Shown: positions 52,523-62,317, counted from the stretch's first letter. The stretch: 64,000 bases of DNA from Desulforhopalus sp. (GCA_030247675.1 JAOTRX010000011.1:1-64000); one strand, 5' to 3'. Made by a program: numbers and translations. The notes: generated by a model not told the origin, from the sequence alone.

Positions 52523-52990
52523 ATGGCAAAATTTATTGAAGGAAATCTGAAAGCAGACGGTAAGAAATTCGCGATTGTAGTATCACGTTTTAATTCATTC
52601 CTGACCGAAAAGCTCTTGGATGGAGCCCTGGACAGCCTCACCCGTTCCGGGGCCGCAGGTGAAGATATTGATGTCGTTCGGGTGCCAGGGGCTTTTGAGA
52701 TCCCGCTCATTGCCAAGAAACTCGCAGGATCGCAAAAATACAATGCCGTTATTGTGTTGGGTGTTGTGATCAGAGGGGCAACGCCGCATTTTGATGTTGT
52801 CGTCAATGAAGTTTCAAAAGGCTCGGCTCAGGCTGGTTTGGAAACTGGCGTTCCGGTCCTTTTCGGAGTTCTTACCACGGAAACTATTGAACAGGCTATA
52901 GAACGTAGTGGGACAAAGGCGGGCAACAAGGGTTCTGATGTTGCCATGGCTGCCATAGAAATGGCCAACCTGATAGATTCGCTGCACTAA
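52523..52990 (+). CDS. ribH: 6,7-dimethyl-8-ribityllumazine synthase
   Basis: Condenses the RibA- and RibB-derived precursors to lumazine. 155 residues from the ATG at 52523; the frame is open to 52433, overlapping ribBA, but the extra 30 residues are absent from the family. IVVSRFNSFLTEKLLDGALD, RVPGAFEIPLIAKKL, VIRGATPHFDVVVNEVSKG (catalytic His region), PVLFGVLTTETIEQAIERSG and GNKGSDVAMAAIEMANL are the family signatures. Confidence 0.95.
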   Translation: MAKFIEGNLKADGKKFAIVVSRFNSFLTEKLLDGALDSLTRSGAAGEDIDVVRVPGAFEIPLIAKKLAGSQKYNAVIVLGVVIRGATPHFDVVVNEVSKGSAQAGLETGVPVLFGVLTTETIEQAIERSGTKAGNKGSDVAMAAIEMANLIDSLH

Positions 52991-53110
52991 AACTTCGTCT
53001 ATGTGAAGGGTGCTTGCGAGGTTCGTAGAGTACGTTTAAGGGCTCATTCGAAGATATTCGGTCGGATGCGGCCTCTTTTCATGGCGCACAATTACTGGTA
53101 ATACATATTC

Positions 53111-53542
53111 ATGGGTACACGCAGAAACTCGCGGGAAGTTGCGCTTCAATTTCTCTATCAGGAGGACTTCACCATAGGTCCCGGCCAGCAATATGGCTAT
53201 GACTTGGCCGAACGTTTTGAATTGTTTTGTGATCTCTTTCAAGTCAACAAAAAATCCCGGGACTATGCGGTTGAATTATTGCAGGGAGTTTGTGAAAATC
53301 TCGATCGACTTGACCAGCTAATAATTGAAGCCGCAACTAACTGGCGCCTGACGCGTATTGCTCCCACAGACCGGAACCTGCTGCGTATAGCGGTATATGA
53401 AATGCTTGAGAGGGACGATGTGCCGCCTCAAGTTGCCATAAATGAAGCTGTTGAGATTGCAAAGCGCTTTGCCGGTGATGATTCACCTAAGTTCATCAAT
53501 GGCGTGCTTGATGCCATACGGGGTAGGCTGGCCAAGATATGA
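53111..53542 (+). CDS. nusB: Transcription antitermination factor NusB
   Basis: Binds boxA RNA with NusE (S10) in rRNA antitermination complexes. 143 residues, all-helical: RRNSREVALQFLYQEDF at the start, then LIIEAATNWRLTRIAPTDRN, LLRIAVYEMLERDDVPPQVA and INEAVEIAKRFAGDDSPKFI. It ends the rib group, a common arrangement. Confidence 0.95.
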   Translation: MGTRRNSREVALQFLYQEDFTIGPGQQYGYDLAERFELFCDLFQVNKKSRDYAVELLQGVCENLDRLDQLIIEAATNWRLTRIAPTDRNLLRIAVYEMLERDDVPPQVAINEAVEIAKRFAGDDSPKFINGVLDAIRGRLAKI

Positions 53543-53640
53543 TCCGGAGATGTGCCATTTCTTGCATTCCCCATTAATTTCTAGTACATGTGGTGCCTGA
53601 GTGACATTGTTCATGCAATTTTAAGGGCGGTTCGGGCAAC

Positions 53641-55776
53641 ATGGCGCATGCAAAAGAAAGTGTTCGGCCGGGATTGAAGCAGGAAGCATTCGCCGTATTC
53701 GGTGTGTTTTCCTCACTTTTTCTTTTCCTGAGTCTTATTACATATTCGTTTAAAATTGGTGAAAATTGGTGTGGTGAGTTTGGTTTGCTCATTGCCCGAG
53801 GTCTTTTCGGCTTCACCGGATGGGGTGCCTATCTCTTACCTTCCCTCCTTTTATTGTTTTCCCTTCTGTGTTTTCGACCAAGCGTGTCCTGTGATCGTTT
53901 GCCCCATGTTGTTGCAGGGCTTACAGGGGTTGTAATTTCCTTTTGTGGATTGCTCTCCTCGCTGACGATTAAGGATCCAGTTTATTTTAATACCGGCGGG
54001 TTTCTTGGTAAAACAGTATTTGTCCTATTGAACACAGTAGTTGGGCAGGGAGGGACTGTGCTTGTTTTAGTGTTATTGTTTCTCTTCTCTTTGATGTTGT
54101 CGGTCCAATTTTCACTGTATAAACTGAGCGCTGTGGCATATCGATCAACACTACAATCTCTGACATTTTTCATTAGGAATCCGGTACTTAAAAAGGAAAA
54201 ACAGGCTGCTGCCGATGAAAAACAAATCGAAATTCGTCAGAATAAGGTTGAAAAGGTAGATGTCGCACCTCCTCTCTTGCAAGCACGCAGTGTTCCAGAG
54301 TTAACCGTAGCCAAAGCTGGCTCCAGAGAAAAAAGGGAAGATGATGAGTTTGCTGCTAAGTTGGTGGCCAGGGGAGATTGGCGGTTGCCCCCCCTGACAC
54401 TGCTGAGCAAGGGCAGTTCTGTGGAAAATAAGATCGATAACGAAGTCTATTACAAAATCTCCCTCCAATTAGAGCAAAAACTCAAGAATTTCGGTGTTTC
54501 AGGTAAGGTTGTGGGTATTTCGCCGGGGCCCGTGGTTACCACCTATGAGTATTCTCCAGCACCGGGTATAAAAATTAATAAAATAGTAGGGTTAGCTGAT
54601 GATCTCGCCCTAGGCTTGAAGGCTCAATCGGTAAGGGTTGTCGGTTCGGTGCCTGGAAAGGCGGCATTGGGCATTGAGATACCAAACGAAATTCGACAGA
54701 TTGTTTATATTCGTGAACTGATCGCCGATGAGGCGTATCGTGCGAATTCACATAAACTGTCGATTGCACTTGGTCTCGACGTGGTCGGCAATTTGGCGAT
54801 GGCGAATTTGGCAAAGATGCCGCATCTTTTGATAGCCGGCGCTACTGGGGCTGGTAAAAGTGTTGGAATTAACACGATTATTGCTTCAATCCTGTATAAT
54901 GCCACACCTGAAGAGGTGCGTTTTCTGATGGTTGATCCTAAACGCATCGAATTGTCTGGGTACGAGGGTATCCCACATCTCCTGCATCCTGTTGTTGTCG
55001 ACCCGAAGCTTGCCTCTCGGGCTCTCAACTGGGCTGTCAGAGAAATGGAGCGGCGCTATCGTTTGCTCGAAGAGGCGCGTGTTAAAAGTTTTGATACCTA
55101 TAATGAAGCGACAAATGAAAAACTCCCTTATATCGTGGTAATAGTCGATGAGCTAGCTGATTTAATGATGGTGGCCTCAAAGGATGTTGAGGCAGCCATT
55201 GCCAGGCTGGCCCAGATGGCGAGGGCGGCGGGGATTCACCTCATTCTTGCAACCCAACGGCCATCAGTCGATGTACTGACCGGACTTATTAAAGCTAATT
55301 TTCCAACAAGGATTTCCTTTAAGGTTTCATCAAAAATCGATTCTCGAACTATTCTTGATGCTTCAGGGGCCGAACATTTATTGGGCGCTGGTGACATGCT
55401 TCTCTTGGCCCCGGGGACATCACAAATCAAGAGAATTCACGGGGCATATATCTCTGAAAAGGAGACATCCGATATCGTACAGTTTTGGAAGGACCAAGGC
55501 GGTTCTGTTTATGATGATGCAATGATTCAGGAAATCGAGAAGGATGATTCTCAGGACGATCAAGGGGGGGGGGACGATTTTGATGAACGATATGACGAGG
55601 CGGTTGCGCTGGTGACTCAGAGTGGTCAGGCGTCAATTTCACTTGTACAGCGAAGGCTGCGAGTAGGGTATAACCGGGCCGCCCGAATGATTGAAATGAT
55701 GGAGAAGGAAGGGGTGATTGGACCTGCTGACGGAGCTAAACCACGAGAGGTTATTGTGCGCAATGACTACACTTAG
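53641..55776 (+). CDS. ftsK: DNA translocase FtsK/SpoIIIE
   Basis: A septal motor that pumps chromosome ends and supports dimer resolution by XerCD. 711 residues: four transmembrane helices in the first 180 (AFAVFGVFSSLFLFLSLITY and following), a short linker (for comparison E. coli FtsK is near 1300 residues), then the RecA-like motor with LLIAGATGAGKSVGINTIIA (about 396-415), FLMVDPKRIELSGYEGIPHL, IVVIVDELADLMMVASKDVE and ILATQRPSVDVLTGLIKANF. The C-terminal gamma winged helix (QSGQASISLVQRRLRVGYNR) reads orientation sequences. Confidence 0.95.
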   Translation: MAHAKESVRPGLKQEAFAVFGVFSSLFLFLSLITYSFKIGENWCGEFGLLIARGLFGFTGWGAYLLPSLLLLFSLLCFRPSVSCDRLPHVVAGLTGVVISFCGLLSSLTIKDPVYFNTGGFLGKTVFVLLNTVVGQGGTVLVLVLLFLFSLMLSVQFSLYKLSAVAYRSTLQSLTFFIRNPVLKKEKQAAADEKQIEIRQNKVEKVDVAPPLLQARSVPELTVAKAGSREKREDDEFAAKLVARGDWRLPPLTLLSKGSSVENKIDNEVYYKISLQLEQKLKNFGVSGKVVGISPGPVVTTYEYSPAPGIKINKIVGLADDLALGLKAQSVRVVGSVPGKAALGIEIPNEIRQIVYIRELIADEAYRANSHKLSIALGLDVVGNLAMANLAKMPHLLIAGATGAGKSVGINTIIASILYNATPEEVRFLMVDPKRIELSGYEGIPHLLHPVVVDPKLASRALNWAVREMERRYRLLEEARVKSFDTYNEATNEKLPYIVVIVDELADLMMVASKDVEAAIARLAQMARAAGIHLILATQRPSVDVLTGLIKANFPTRISFKVSSKIDSRTILDASGAEHLLGAGDMLLLAPGTSQIKRIHGAYISEKETSDIVQFWKDQGGSVYDDAMIQEIEKDDSQDDQGGGDDFDERYDEAVALVTQSGQASISLVQRRLRVGYNRAARMIEMMEKEGVIGPADGAKPREVIVRNDYT

Positions 55777-55803
55777 GGCCGCTTTGTCTGGTGTTGAATT
55801 TTC

Positions 55804-55832
55804 TTGACAATTGATAGTCAACCAATTAAAAG
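55804..55832 (+). promoter_or_regulatory. Candidate promoter and operator-like palindrome of aprBA
   Basis: TTGACA (55804-55809), a 17-nt spacer, TAAAAG (55827-55832). The -35 box is half of an inverted repeat TTGAC-n7-GTCAA (55804-55820), so a regulator could cover it. The leader to the aprB ATG would be about 195 bases; the rest of that leader shows nothing else I can name. Confidence 0.5.
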
Positions 55833-56034
55833 TTTGTCTTGAGAAAAATGAGTAGTCATTCAGTATTTTCACTGCTGCGTTCGCGGCAAGCCATTGTTTT
55901 CATCAGTAGTATTGCTTGGTTGCATGCATAGCTAGGCGCTTGCAGGCAGGCGAAGTTTTTTGATGTAGAGAGTTTAAGTGGGCCCTGTCGGTTCAGGGTC
56001 ACAACAGTTAATGCAAAACTGAGGAGGTAGTTGA

Positions 56035-56451
56035 ATGCCAAGTTATGTAGATCCTTCCAAGTGTGATGGTTGCAAGGGTGGAGACAAAACCGCATGCATG
56101 TACATCTGTCCCAATGATCTGATGGTTCTGAACATTGAAGAGATGAGAGCGTACAATCAAGAGCCAGATGCATGTTGGGAATGTTATTCCTGCGTAAAAA
56201 TCTGCCCACAAGGAGCAATCTTTGTTCGCGGGTATGACGACTTTGTGCCGATGGGTGGACAAGTTCATCCCATGAGATCTTCAGATTCCATCATGTGGAC
56301 TGTTAAGTTCCGTAATGGCAACATGAAACGCTTCAAGTTTCCTATCCGCACCACCGCTGAAGGTGCTGCCAATGCTTACCCGGGCCAGAAGGGAGCCAGT
56401 CTTGATGACGAGTGTTTACTCCTCGAAAAAGATCTTCCTACCCCCAAATAA
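56035..56451 (+). CDS. aprB: Adenylylsulfate reductase, beta subunit
   Basis: Electron-transfer subunit of the dissimilatory APS reductase, carrying two [4Fe-4S] clusters to the flavin of AprA. 138 residues. The cluster cysteines are CDGCKGGDKTACMYICP and CWECYSCVKICPQGAIFVRG. The C-terminus is the usual tail that wraps around AprA (FPIRTTAEGAANAYPGQKGA). The start has GAGGAGG seven bases upstream. Confidence 0.97.
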   Translation: MPSYVDPSKCDGCKGGDKTACMYICPNDLMVLNIEEMRAYNQEPDACWECYSCVKICPQGAIFVRGYDDFVPMGGQVHPMRSSDSIMWTVKFRNGNMKRFKFPIRTTAEGAANAYPGQKGASLDDECLLLEKDLPTPK

Positions 56452-56503
56452 GCTGAGTTAGAAACATTTAACTGCAAAATCTTTATTTTAAGGAGATTTG
56501 AAA

Positions 56504-58522
56504 ATGGCATTACCAAATAAACCAAAAGGCGAGCTGAAAGCCGTCGTGAACCCCGAGGTTGTCGAGCACGACGTGGACATCCTCATTGTAGGTGGTGGTA
56601 TGGCTGCTTGTGGCGCTGCTTTTGAAGTTAAGAAGTGGGCACCAGAGGGAATGAAGATCGTTCTCGTTGATAAAGCTTCCCTCGAGCGTTCTGGTGCTGT
56701 TGCTCAGGGCCTTTCTGCTATCAACACCTACATTGGTGAGAATCCGATTGAGAGCTACGTCAAGATGGTTCGTAATGACCTGATGGGCGTTGTTCGTGAA
56801 GACCTTATTTATGACTGTGGTCGTCACGTTGATGAGTCTGTTAAGCTTTTTGAAGAGTGGGGCCTCCCAATCTGGAAAAAAGATGCAGATGGTGAGACCC
56901 TTGATGGTGCACAACCTGCTCCGACCCTGCGCGAAGGCGGCAAGCCTGTTCGTACAGGTAAATGGCAGATCATGATCAACGGTGAGTCCTACAAATGTAT
57001 CGTTGCCGAGCCTGCAGCAACTGCTCTTGGTGCAGCGAACATTATGGAGCGTATTTTTATTGTTAAGCTGCTCCTTGATAAAAACAAGCCGAATCAGATT
57101 GCTGGTGCCGCTGGCTTCTCTACCCGTGAGAATAAGGTACACATCTTCCGTTGCAAAGCAGCTCTGGTTGCTTGTGGTGGTGCTGTTAATATCTTCCGTC
57201 CACGGTCTACTGGTGAAGGTAAAGGTCGTGCTTGGTACCCAGTTTGGAATGCTGGCTCCACCTACACCATGTGTGCACAAGTTGGCGCAACCTTGACCAT
57301 GATGGAAAACCGCTTCACCCCAGCTCGTTTTAAAGACGGTTACGGACCAGTTGGTGCTTGGTTCCTCCTGTTCAAAGCCAAGGTTCAAAACGGTCTTGGT
57401 GAGTTCTATGCCAACTCCGCTTCAGTGAAAGATGAGCTTGAGAAATTTATGCCTTATGGCGCCTCTCCTGTTACTCCGACCTGTCTGCGTAACCACTTGA
57501 TGCTCAATGAGCTTAAAGCTGGTCGTGGCCCGATCTACATGGCAACTGACGTAGCTCTGAATGCATTCCTTGATGATCGTCGTGCAAAAGGAATGGATGA
57601 GAAGGCTCTGAAGAAATACTGGAAACATCTCGAGTCTGAGGCTTGGGAGGATTTCCTTGATATGTCTGTTGGCCAGGCTGGTCTGTGGGCAGGTATGGAT
57701 ATCGAGCCAGAGAAAACCGGTTCCGAGATTATGCCGACCGAACCCTACATGCTCGGTTCACACTCAGGCTGCTGTGGTATCTGGACCTCTGGCCCAGAAG
57801 AATCATGGGTTCCTGATATTAAAAATGATTCCCGCGTACATAAGTATAAGTGGGGATACAACCGTATGACCACTGTTGATGGTTTGTTCACTGCTGGTGA
57901 CGGCGTTGGCGCATCTGGTCATAAGTTCTCCTCCGGTTCTCATGCGGAAGGACGTATTGCTGCTAAGCAAATGGTCAAATTCTGTCGTGACAATGCGAGC
58001 TTCAAACCTGAATTGAAGCAAACCGCTCAGGCGATTGCAGATGAGATCTACGCTCCAGTTAAATTATATGAAGAGTTCAAAGGTGCTTCCACGGCCGTTG
58101 ATGTCAACCCCAACTACTGCAAACCAGCGGGATTGATGATGCGCCTCATGAAAGCCACCGATGAGTATGGTGGTGGTGTTGCTACCTACTACATGACTTC
58201 CGGCAAGCTGCTCAATATCTGCCTCGACCTTCTCCGTCTGCTCCGCGAGGATTCAGAGAAGATGGCTGCAGGTGACCTTCATGAGCTGCTCCGTTGCTGG
58301 GAAAACTACCATCGTATCTGGTGTGTTGAGGCTCATATTCGTCACATCGAGTTCCGTAAAGAATCCCGTTACCCAGGATTCTACTATCGTTCAGATTACC
58401 CAACCTGTGACGATCAGAACTGGAAATGCTTTGTCAACTCTACCTTTAATCCTGAGACAAAGGAATGGAAGTGTGAGAAAGTTGAATGCGTAAACATTCT
58501 GTCGACTGATCCTTGGCTGTAA
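56504..58522 (+). CDS. aprA: Adenylylsulfate reductase, alpha subunit
   Basis: FAD-bearing catalytic subunit that reduces adenylylsulfate to AMP and sulfite, the second step of sulfate respiration. 672 residues from the ATG at 56504 with AGGAG eight bases upstream; a TTG at 56498 is in frame. FAD-binding IDIL-type start (VDILIVGGGMAACGAAFEVK), ERSGAVAQGLSAINTYIGEN, MLGSHSGCCGIWTSGPEESW and LFTAGDGVGASGHKFSSGSH are the family signatures. It lies 52 bases after aprB and is followed by a strong terminator. Confidence 0.98.
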   Translation: MALPNKPKGELKAVVNPEVVEHDVDILIVGGGMAACGAAFEVKKWAPEGMKIVLVDKASLERSGAVAQGLSAINTYIGENPIESYVKMVRNDLMGVVREDLIYDCGRHVDESVKLFEEWGLPIWKKDADGETLDGAQPAPTLREGGKPVRTGKWQIMINGESYKCIVAEPAATALGAANIMERIFIVKLLLDKNKPNQIAGAAGFSTRENKVHIFRCKAALVACGGAVNIFRPRSTGEGKGRAWYPVWNAGSTYTMCAQVGATLTMMENRFTPARFKDGYGPVGAWFLLFKAKVQNGLGEFYANSASVKDELEKFMPYGASPVTPTCLRNHLMLNELKAGRGPIYMATDVALNAFLDDRRAKGMDEKALKKYWKHLESEAWEDFLDMSVGQAGLWAGMDIEPEKTGSEIMPTEPYMLGSHSGCCGIWTSGPEESWVPDIKNDSRVHKYKWGYNRMTTVDGLFTAGDGVGASGHKFSSGSHAEGRIAAKQMVKFCRDNASFKPELKQTAQAIADEIYAPVKLYEEFKGASTAVDVNPNYCKPAGLMMRLMKATDEYGGGVATYYMTSGKLLNICLDLLRLLREDSEKMAAGDLHELLRCWENYHRIWCVEAHIRHIEFRKESRYPGFYYRSDYPTCDDQNWKCFVNSTFNPETKEWKCEKVECVNILSTDPWL

Positions 58523-58553
58523 TAGCTGGGATGTTGTTCATCTGATGTAAAAG

Positions 58554-58590
58554 AAATCTCCAGGAGTCATTGACTCCTGGAGATTTTTTG
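58554..58590 (+). terminator. Strong terminator after aprA
   Basis: A 16-bp perfect stem (58554-58569 with 58571-58586) ends in TTTTTT. Pairs at the very tip must open to give a loop, so about 14 bp will form. It separates aprBA from qmoABC. Confidence 0.92.
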
Positions 58591-58600
58591 GTATTAAGGG

Positions 58601-58656
58601 TTTTTAGCTTATGTCGGCGAGAGAGGCGTGCCGCTCTCGCCGACATAAGCTAAAAA
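58601..58656. repeat. Long inverted repeat downstream of aprA
   Basis: Two perfectly complementary 23-base arms (58601-58623 and 58634-58656) enclose a 10-nt loop. The arms start TTTTTAGCTTATGTCGG. The T-run precedes and the A-run follows, so it is not an ordinary plus-strand terminator, and by symmetry it is not an ordinary minus-strand one. It begins eleven bases past the aprA terminator. The remaining gap to qmoA (58657-58789) holds no gene. Confidence 0.85.
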
Positions 58657-58789
58657 AATTTGTTGTATTTGGTTTTTTCGAAAGACTGCGTTTAATAGTT
58701 GGTGCGAACTGCCTTTTCGCGTTATGAACTAGCACAGTGTAGGACGCATCAATAGGATAATACTTTAAGAGCAATCATGGAGGTTAGGT

Positions 58790-60049
58790 ATGACTGACGA
58801 GCAAGGCACTTCTGGTGCAGTTCTGGTCGTAGGCGGAGGCATCAGTGGACTCACTGCTGCTTTGGAGACCGCTGAAGTCGGGAATGATGTTTTTCTTGTT
58901 GAAAAAGGCCCATCTTTTGGTGGAAGAGTAGCCCAATTAAATCAGTATTTTCCAAAGCTATGTCCACCGAGTTGCGGATTGGAGATAAATTATCGCAGGG
59001 TAAAAGATAATAGGAAGATCAGAACGTATACCATGACCACCGTCAAATCAGTGACGGGTGGACCTGGAAACTATGAAGTCACACTGGTCACAGCACCAAG
59101 ATATGTAAACAGCAATTGTACTGCGTGTGGTGACTGCGCAGTTGCCTGCCCGGATGAAATTGCCAACGACTTCAATTTTGGCATGAACAAATCAAAAGCC
59201 GCGTATTTGCCGCATGAAATGGCTTTTCCTCGAAGATTTGTTGTGAAAAAGGATGCGCTGAGTCCAGCCGGCATCGAAGCAATAAAGGCAGCGTGCAAAT
59301 ACGATGCTATAGATTTAGATATGCAACCTGAAACCCTCACGATCAAAGTATCCTCGATCATTTGGGCTACTGGTTGGGTGCCTTATGAAGCCACTAAGAT
59401 GGAAAATCTCAAATTTGGGCAATCAAAGGCCATTGTTACCAATATGATGATTGAGCGTATGGCTTCTCCAAATGGCCCGACTGGTGGAAAAATTCTCCGC
59501 CCTGGCGACAATAAGGCTATTGATTCAATAGCATTCGTTCAATGTGCTGGTTCACGAGATGAAAACCATCTGGAATTTTGTTCACATATCTGCTGTATGG
59601 CCACATTTAAACAGATGTCATATGTCAGGGAACAGTATCCAGAAGCGAAGATCTATGTATTTTACATTGATCTCAGAACACCTGGAAAATACGAGAAATT
59701 CCGAGAGACTCGGATGGCCGATCCTAATGCTTCGTTCATCAAAGGCAAAGTTGCCGATGTTGTACTTGAAGCCGATGGTGGAGTTACTGTTGTTGCAGAA
59801 AACGCCTTGACTGCCGAGAAAATTACTCAAAAGGTTGATATGGCCGTTCTTGCTACCGGAATGCAGCCATCGCTTGGTTTGCAAGGAGCTCCTGCAGAGT
59901 TGAAGCTGGATGCCAGTGGGTTTGTTATTTCAGACTTCGAAAAGGGTATGATATCTGCCGGTTGTGCGAAAAAAGCTGGCGATGTTGTCACATGTACTCA
60001 ATCATCAACTGCAGCTGCCCTTAAGGCAATTCAGGTTTCAAGGAGGTAA
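58790..60049 (+). CDS. qmoA: Quinone-modifying oxidoreductase subunit QmoA
   Basis: Flavoprotein of the QmoABC complex that links the menaquinone pool to APS reductase; HdrA-like. 419 residues: FAD-binding VLVVGGGISGLTAALETAEV, GPSFGGRVAQLNQYFPKLCP and NYRRV at the start, a cluster NCTACGDCAVACPDE (about 104-118), and a C-terminal ILATGMQP-type flavin pattern (LATGMQPSLGLQGAP). The start follows GGAGGTTAGGT. It lies six bases before qmoB. Confidence 0.96.
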   Translation: MTDEQGTSGAVLVVGGGISGLTAALETAEVGNDVFLVEKGPSFGGRVAQLNQYFPKLCPPSCGLEINYRRVKDNRKIRTYTMTTVKSVTGGPGNYEVTLVTAPRYVNSNCTACGDCAVACPDEIANDFNFGMNKSKAAYLPHEMAFPRRFVVKKDALSPAGIEAIKAACKYDAIDLDMQPETLTIKVSSIIWATGWVPYEATKMENLKFGQSKAIVTNMMIERMASPNGPTGGKILRPGDNKAIDSIAFVQCAGSRDENHLEFCSHICCMATFKQMSYVREQYPEAKIYVFYIDLRTPGKYEKFRETRMADPNASFIKGKVADVVLEADGGVTVVAENALTAEKITQKVDMAVLATGMQPSLGLQGAPAELKLDASGFVISDFEKGMISAGCAKKAGDVVTCTQSSTAAALKAIQVSRR

Positions 60050-60055
60050 GAATCA

Positions 60056-62317
60056 ATGGATAAAAAATATTGCGCCTATATTTGTGCAGGTTGTGGCATT
60101 GGCGACGCGCTTGATATGGAGGCGCTTGCCGGAGTTGTAACCGGTGAGATGTCAATGGAGTGTAAAACACACAATTATCTTTGCGGGACTGAAGGTCGAG
60201 CTCTTATTGAAGGTGATGTCGCTGGCGGGGTTAATACCATAGTGGTTGGGGCATGCTCTCCTCGGGTCATGGCTCGGGAGTTTGATTTTGGTAAGGATAA
60301 AATTACTGTCCGAGCCAACATCAGAGAACAAGTTGTGTGGTCTGAGGTAAAGCCTGCTGAAGGCCAAGCACCACACAAAGAAGCAGCCGCATTTTTACAA
60401 GAGTCTGCCGCCGATTATATGCGGATGGCGTGTACTCGGGCGAAAAAAACGTTGTTGCCTGAGCCGTACCAACTCGAAGAAATCAATAAAACAATTCTGG
60501 TAATGGGTGGTGGCTTGGCCGGCCTGACTGCAGCCAAAGAGGCTTCCGCTGCGGGATATAAAGTTATTATCGTTGAAAAGGAAGCAAAGCTTGGTGGAAA
60601 GGCAGTTAACTGGAGAAAGAGCTTTCCGACGAAAGCTCCCTGGACTGATCTCGAGGATAATCCGATCAATGCATTGATTGCCAGTGTCGAAGGTAATGAC
60701 AGAATTACCGTCAAAACTGGCACTGAGGTAGCCCGTATATCTGGTGCACCAGGAAATTTCGGGGTAACTTTTAAGGCTGCCGGCACAAGAACAGAATGGG
60801 ACGCTCCGCAGAAGGTAACTGTTGATCAGCAGGATTTGATCTCAAAAGGAGAGATGGAAGATCCCAACAAAGGTCTCAATAAATACACGGATCTTAATCC
60901 GGATGCCGTAAAGGTTGGTGCAGTAGTTCTCGCAACAGGATGGAAGCCCGCAGATGTTTCGCAATACGAGCATCTTGGCTACGGTAAAGTAAAAAATGTT
61001 GTCACTAATGCCGAGTTTGAGAGACTTGCCAAAGAAGGAAAGGTTCCTGCAAACGTCGCTTTTGTCCAAAGTCCAGGCGGCAAGGACCACGATAAGGATT
61101 TTCCGTATTGCAACTCTGTTACCTCTATGGTGGCCCTGAAACAGGCACAGTATGTATGCCAGGATAATGCAAATGGTAAGGCCTATATTCTTTATCAGCA
61201 TATGAGAACTCCCGGGCATATGGAACTGTTCTATAAAAGTGCCCAGAATAATGATGGTATTTTCTTAACCAAGGGCAATGTGATGAAGGTTGAGGAGAGT
61301 GGCTCTTCTCTTTCGGTAGCCGTCGAAAATACTTTGCTCGGCGAAGACATAAGCCTGCAAGTCGATATGGTGGTATTGGCAGCTGGTATGGAACCGACAA
61401 CCCTCAATGAGGATTCGATTAATCTCGCTTACAGGCAAGGACCTGCATTTGTTGACCTTGAGCTTTTCGATGGATACGCTGATTCTCATTTCATTTGCTT
61501 TCCCTACGAAACTCGTCGTACCGGTGTATATGCATGCGGAGGCGTTCGTAAGGCCGAGACCATGGAAGAGGCGGTCGATGATGCAACTGGTGCTGCGCTG
61601 AAGGCTATTCAATGTATTGAATCTACCGACAGGGGCGTTGCTGTTCACCCGCGTTCTGGGGATGCAACCTACCCAGAATTTTTCATGCAAAGATGTACCC
61701 AGTGCAAACGCTGTACTGAAGAATGTCCATTTGGTGCCCTTGATGACGATGAGAAGGGTACTCCTCTGCCGAACCCAACTCGCTGCCGCCGCTGTGGTAC
61801 ATGTATGGGCGCTTGTCCTGAGAGGATTATTGGCTTCAAGGATTACAATATTGACCTCATTGGTTCGATGATTAAATCAATTGAGGTACCGGAAGACGAC
61901 GAGGATCGTCTGAGGATTCTTATTCTTGTCTGTGAAAACGATGCCTATCCGGCACTTGACATGGCTGGAATGAAGCGTCTTGGGGTAAGCCATATGGTTC
62001 GGTTCATTCCTGTTCGCTGTTTGGGCTCGGTGAACATGGCATGGATTCGTGATGCACTTTCAGCCGGGTTGGACGGGGCGATGTTGCTTGGATGCTCCTA
62101 CGGTGATGACTACCAGTGCCACTTTGTAAAGGGGTCTGAAATAGCCAACAAACGAATGGAGAATATTGGCGATACTCTTTCCACTTTAGGGCTTGAGCCG
62201 GAAAGAGTTGCAGCCAACCAGGTTGCAATTACTGATTACGACAAAATACCTAGCATAATCAATGATTTTGTTGATCAAATCGTTGAGATGGGGCCTAACC
62301 CGTTTAAAGGATTCTAG
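60056..62317 (+). CDS. qmoB: Quinone-modifying oxidoreductase subunit QmoB
   Basis: Second, longer HdrA-like flavoprotein of QmoABC. 753 residues. The N-terminal part (YCAYICAGCGIGDALDMEAL) precedes the FAD fold ILVMGGGLAGLTAAKEASAA. Two ferredoxin clusters, CTQCKRCTEECPFG and RCRRCGTCMGACPER, sit near residues 550-600. The C-terminus (ILVCENDAYPALDMAG, PVRCLGSVNMAWIRDALSAG, GCSYGDDYQCHFVKGSE) is MvhD-like, the domain that in methanogens joins Hdr to hydrogenase. This order is the QmoB hallmark. Confidence 0.96.
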   Translation: MDKKYCAYICAGCGIGDALDMEALAGVVTGEMSMECKTHNYLCGTEGRALIEGDVAGGVNTIVVGACSPRVMAREFDFGKDKITVRANIREQVVWSEVKPAEGQAPHKEAAAFLQESAADYMRMACTRAKKTLLPEPYQLEEINKTILVMGGGLAGLTAAKEASAAGYKVIIVEKEAKLGGKAVNWRKSFPTKAPWTDLEDNPINALIASVEGNDRITVKTGTEVARISGAPGNFGVTFKAAGTRTEWDAPQKVTVDQQDLISKGEMEDPNKGLNKYTDLNPDAVKVGAVVLATGWKPADVSQYEHLGYGKVKNVVTNAEFERLAKEGKVPANVAFVQSPGGKDHDKDFPYCNSVTSMVALKQAQYVCQDNANGKAYILYQHMRTPGHMELFYKSAQNNDGIFLTKGNVMKVEESGSSLSVAVENTLLGEDISLQVDMVVLAAGMEPTTLNEDSINLAYRQGPAFVDLELFDGYADSHFICFPYETRRTGVYACGGVRKAETMEEAVDDATGAALKAIQCIESTDRGVAVHPRSGDATYPEFFMQRCTQCKRCTEECPFGALDDDEKGTPLPNPTRCRRCGTCMGACPERIIGFKDYNIDLIGSMIKSIEVPEDDEDRLRILILVCENDAYPALDMAGMKRLGVSHMVRFIPVRCLGSVNMAWIRDALSAGLDGAMLLGCSYGDDYQCHFVKGSEIANKRMENIGDTLSTLGLEPERVAANQVAITDYDKIPSIINDFVDQIVEMGPNPFKGF

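Noticed and set aside
56510..57388. A 292-codon minus-strand frame
   Set aside because: Antisense to aprA, with a composition expected from the mirror of highly biased codons.
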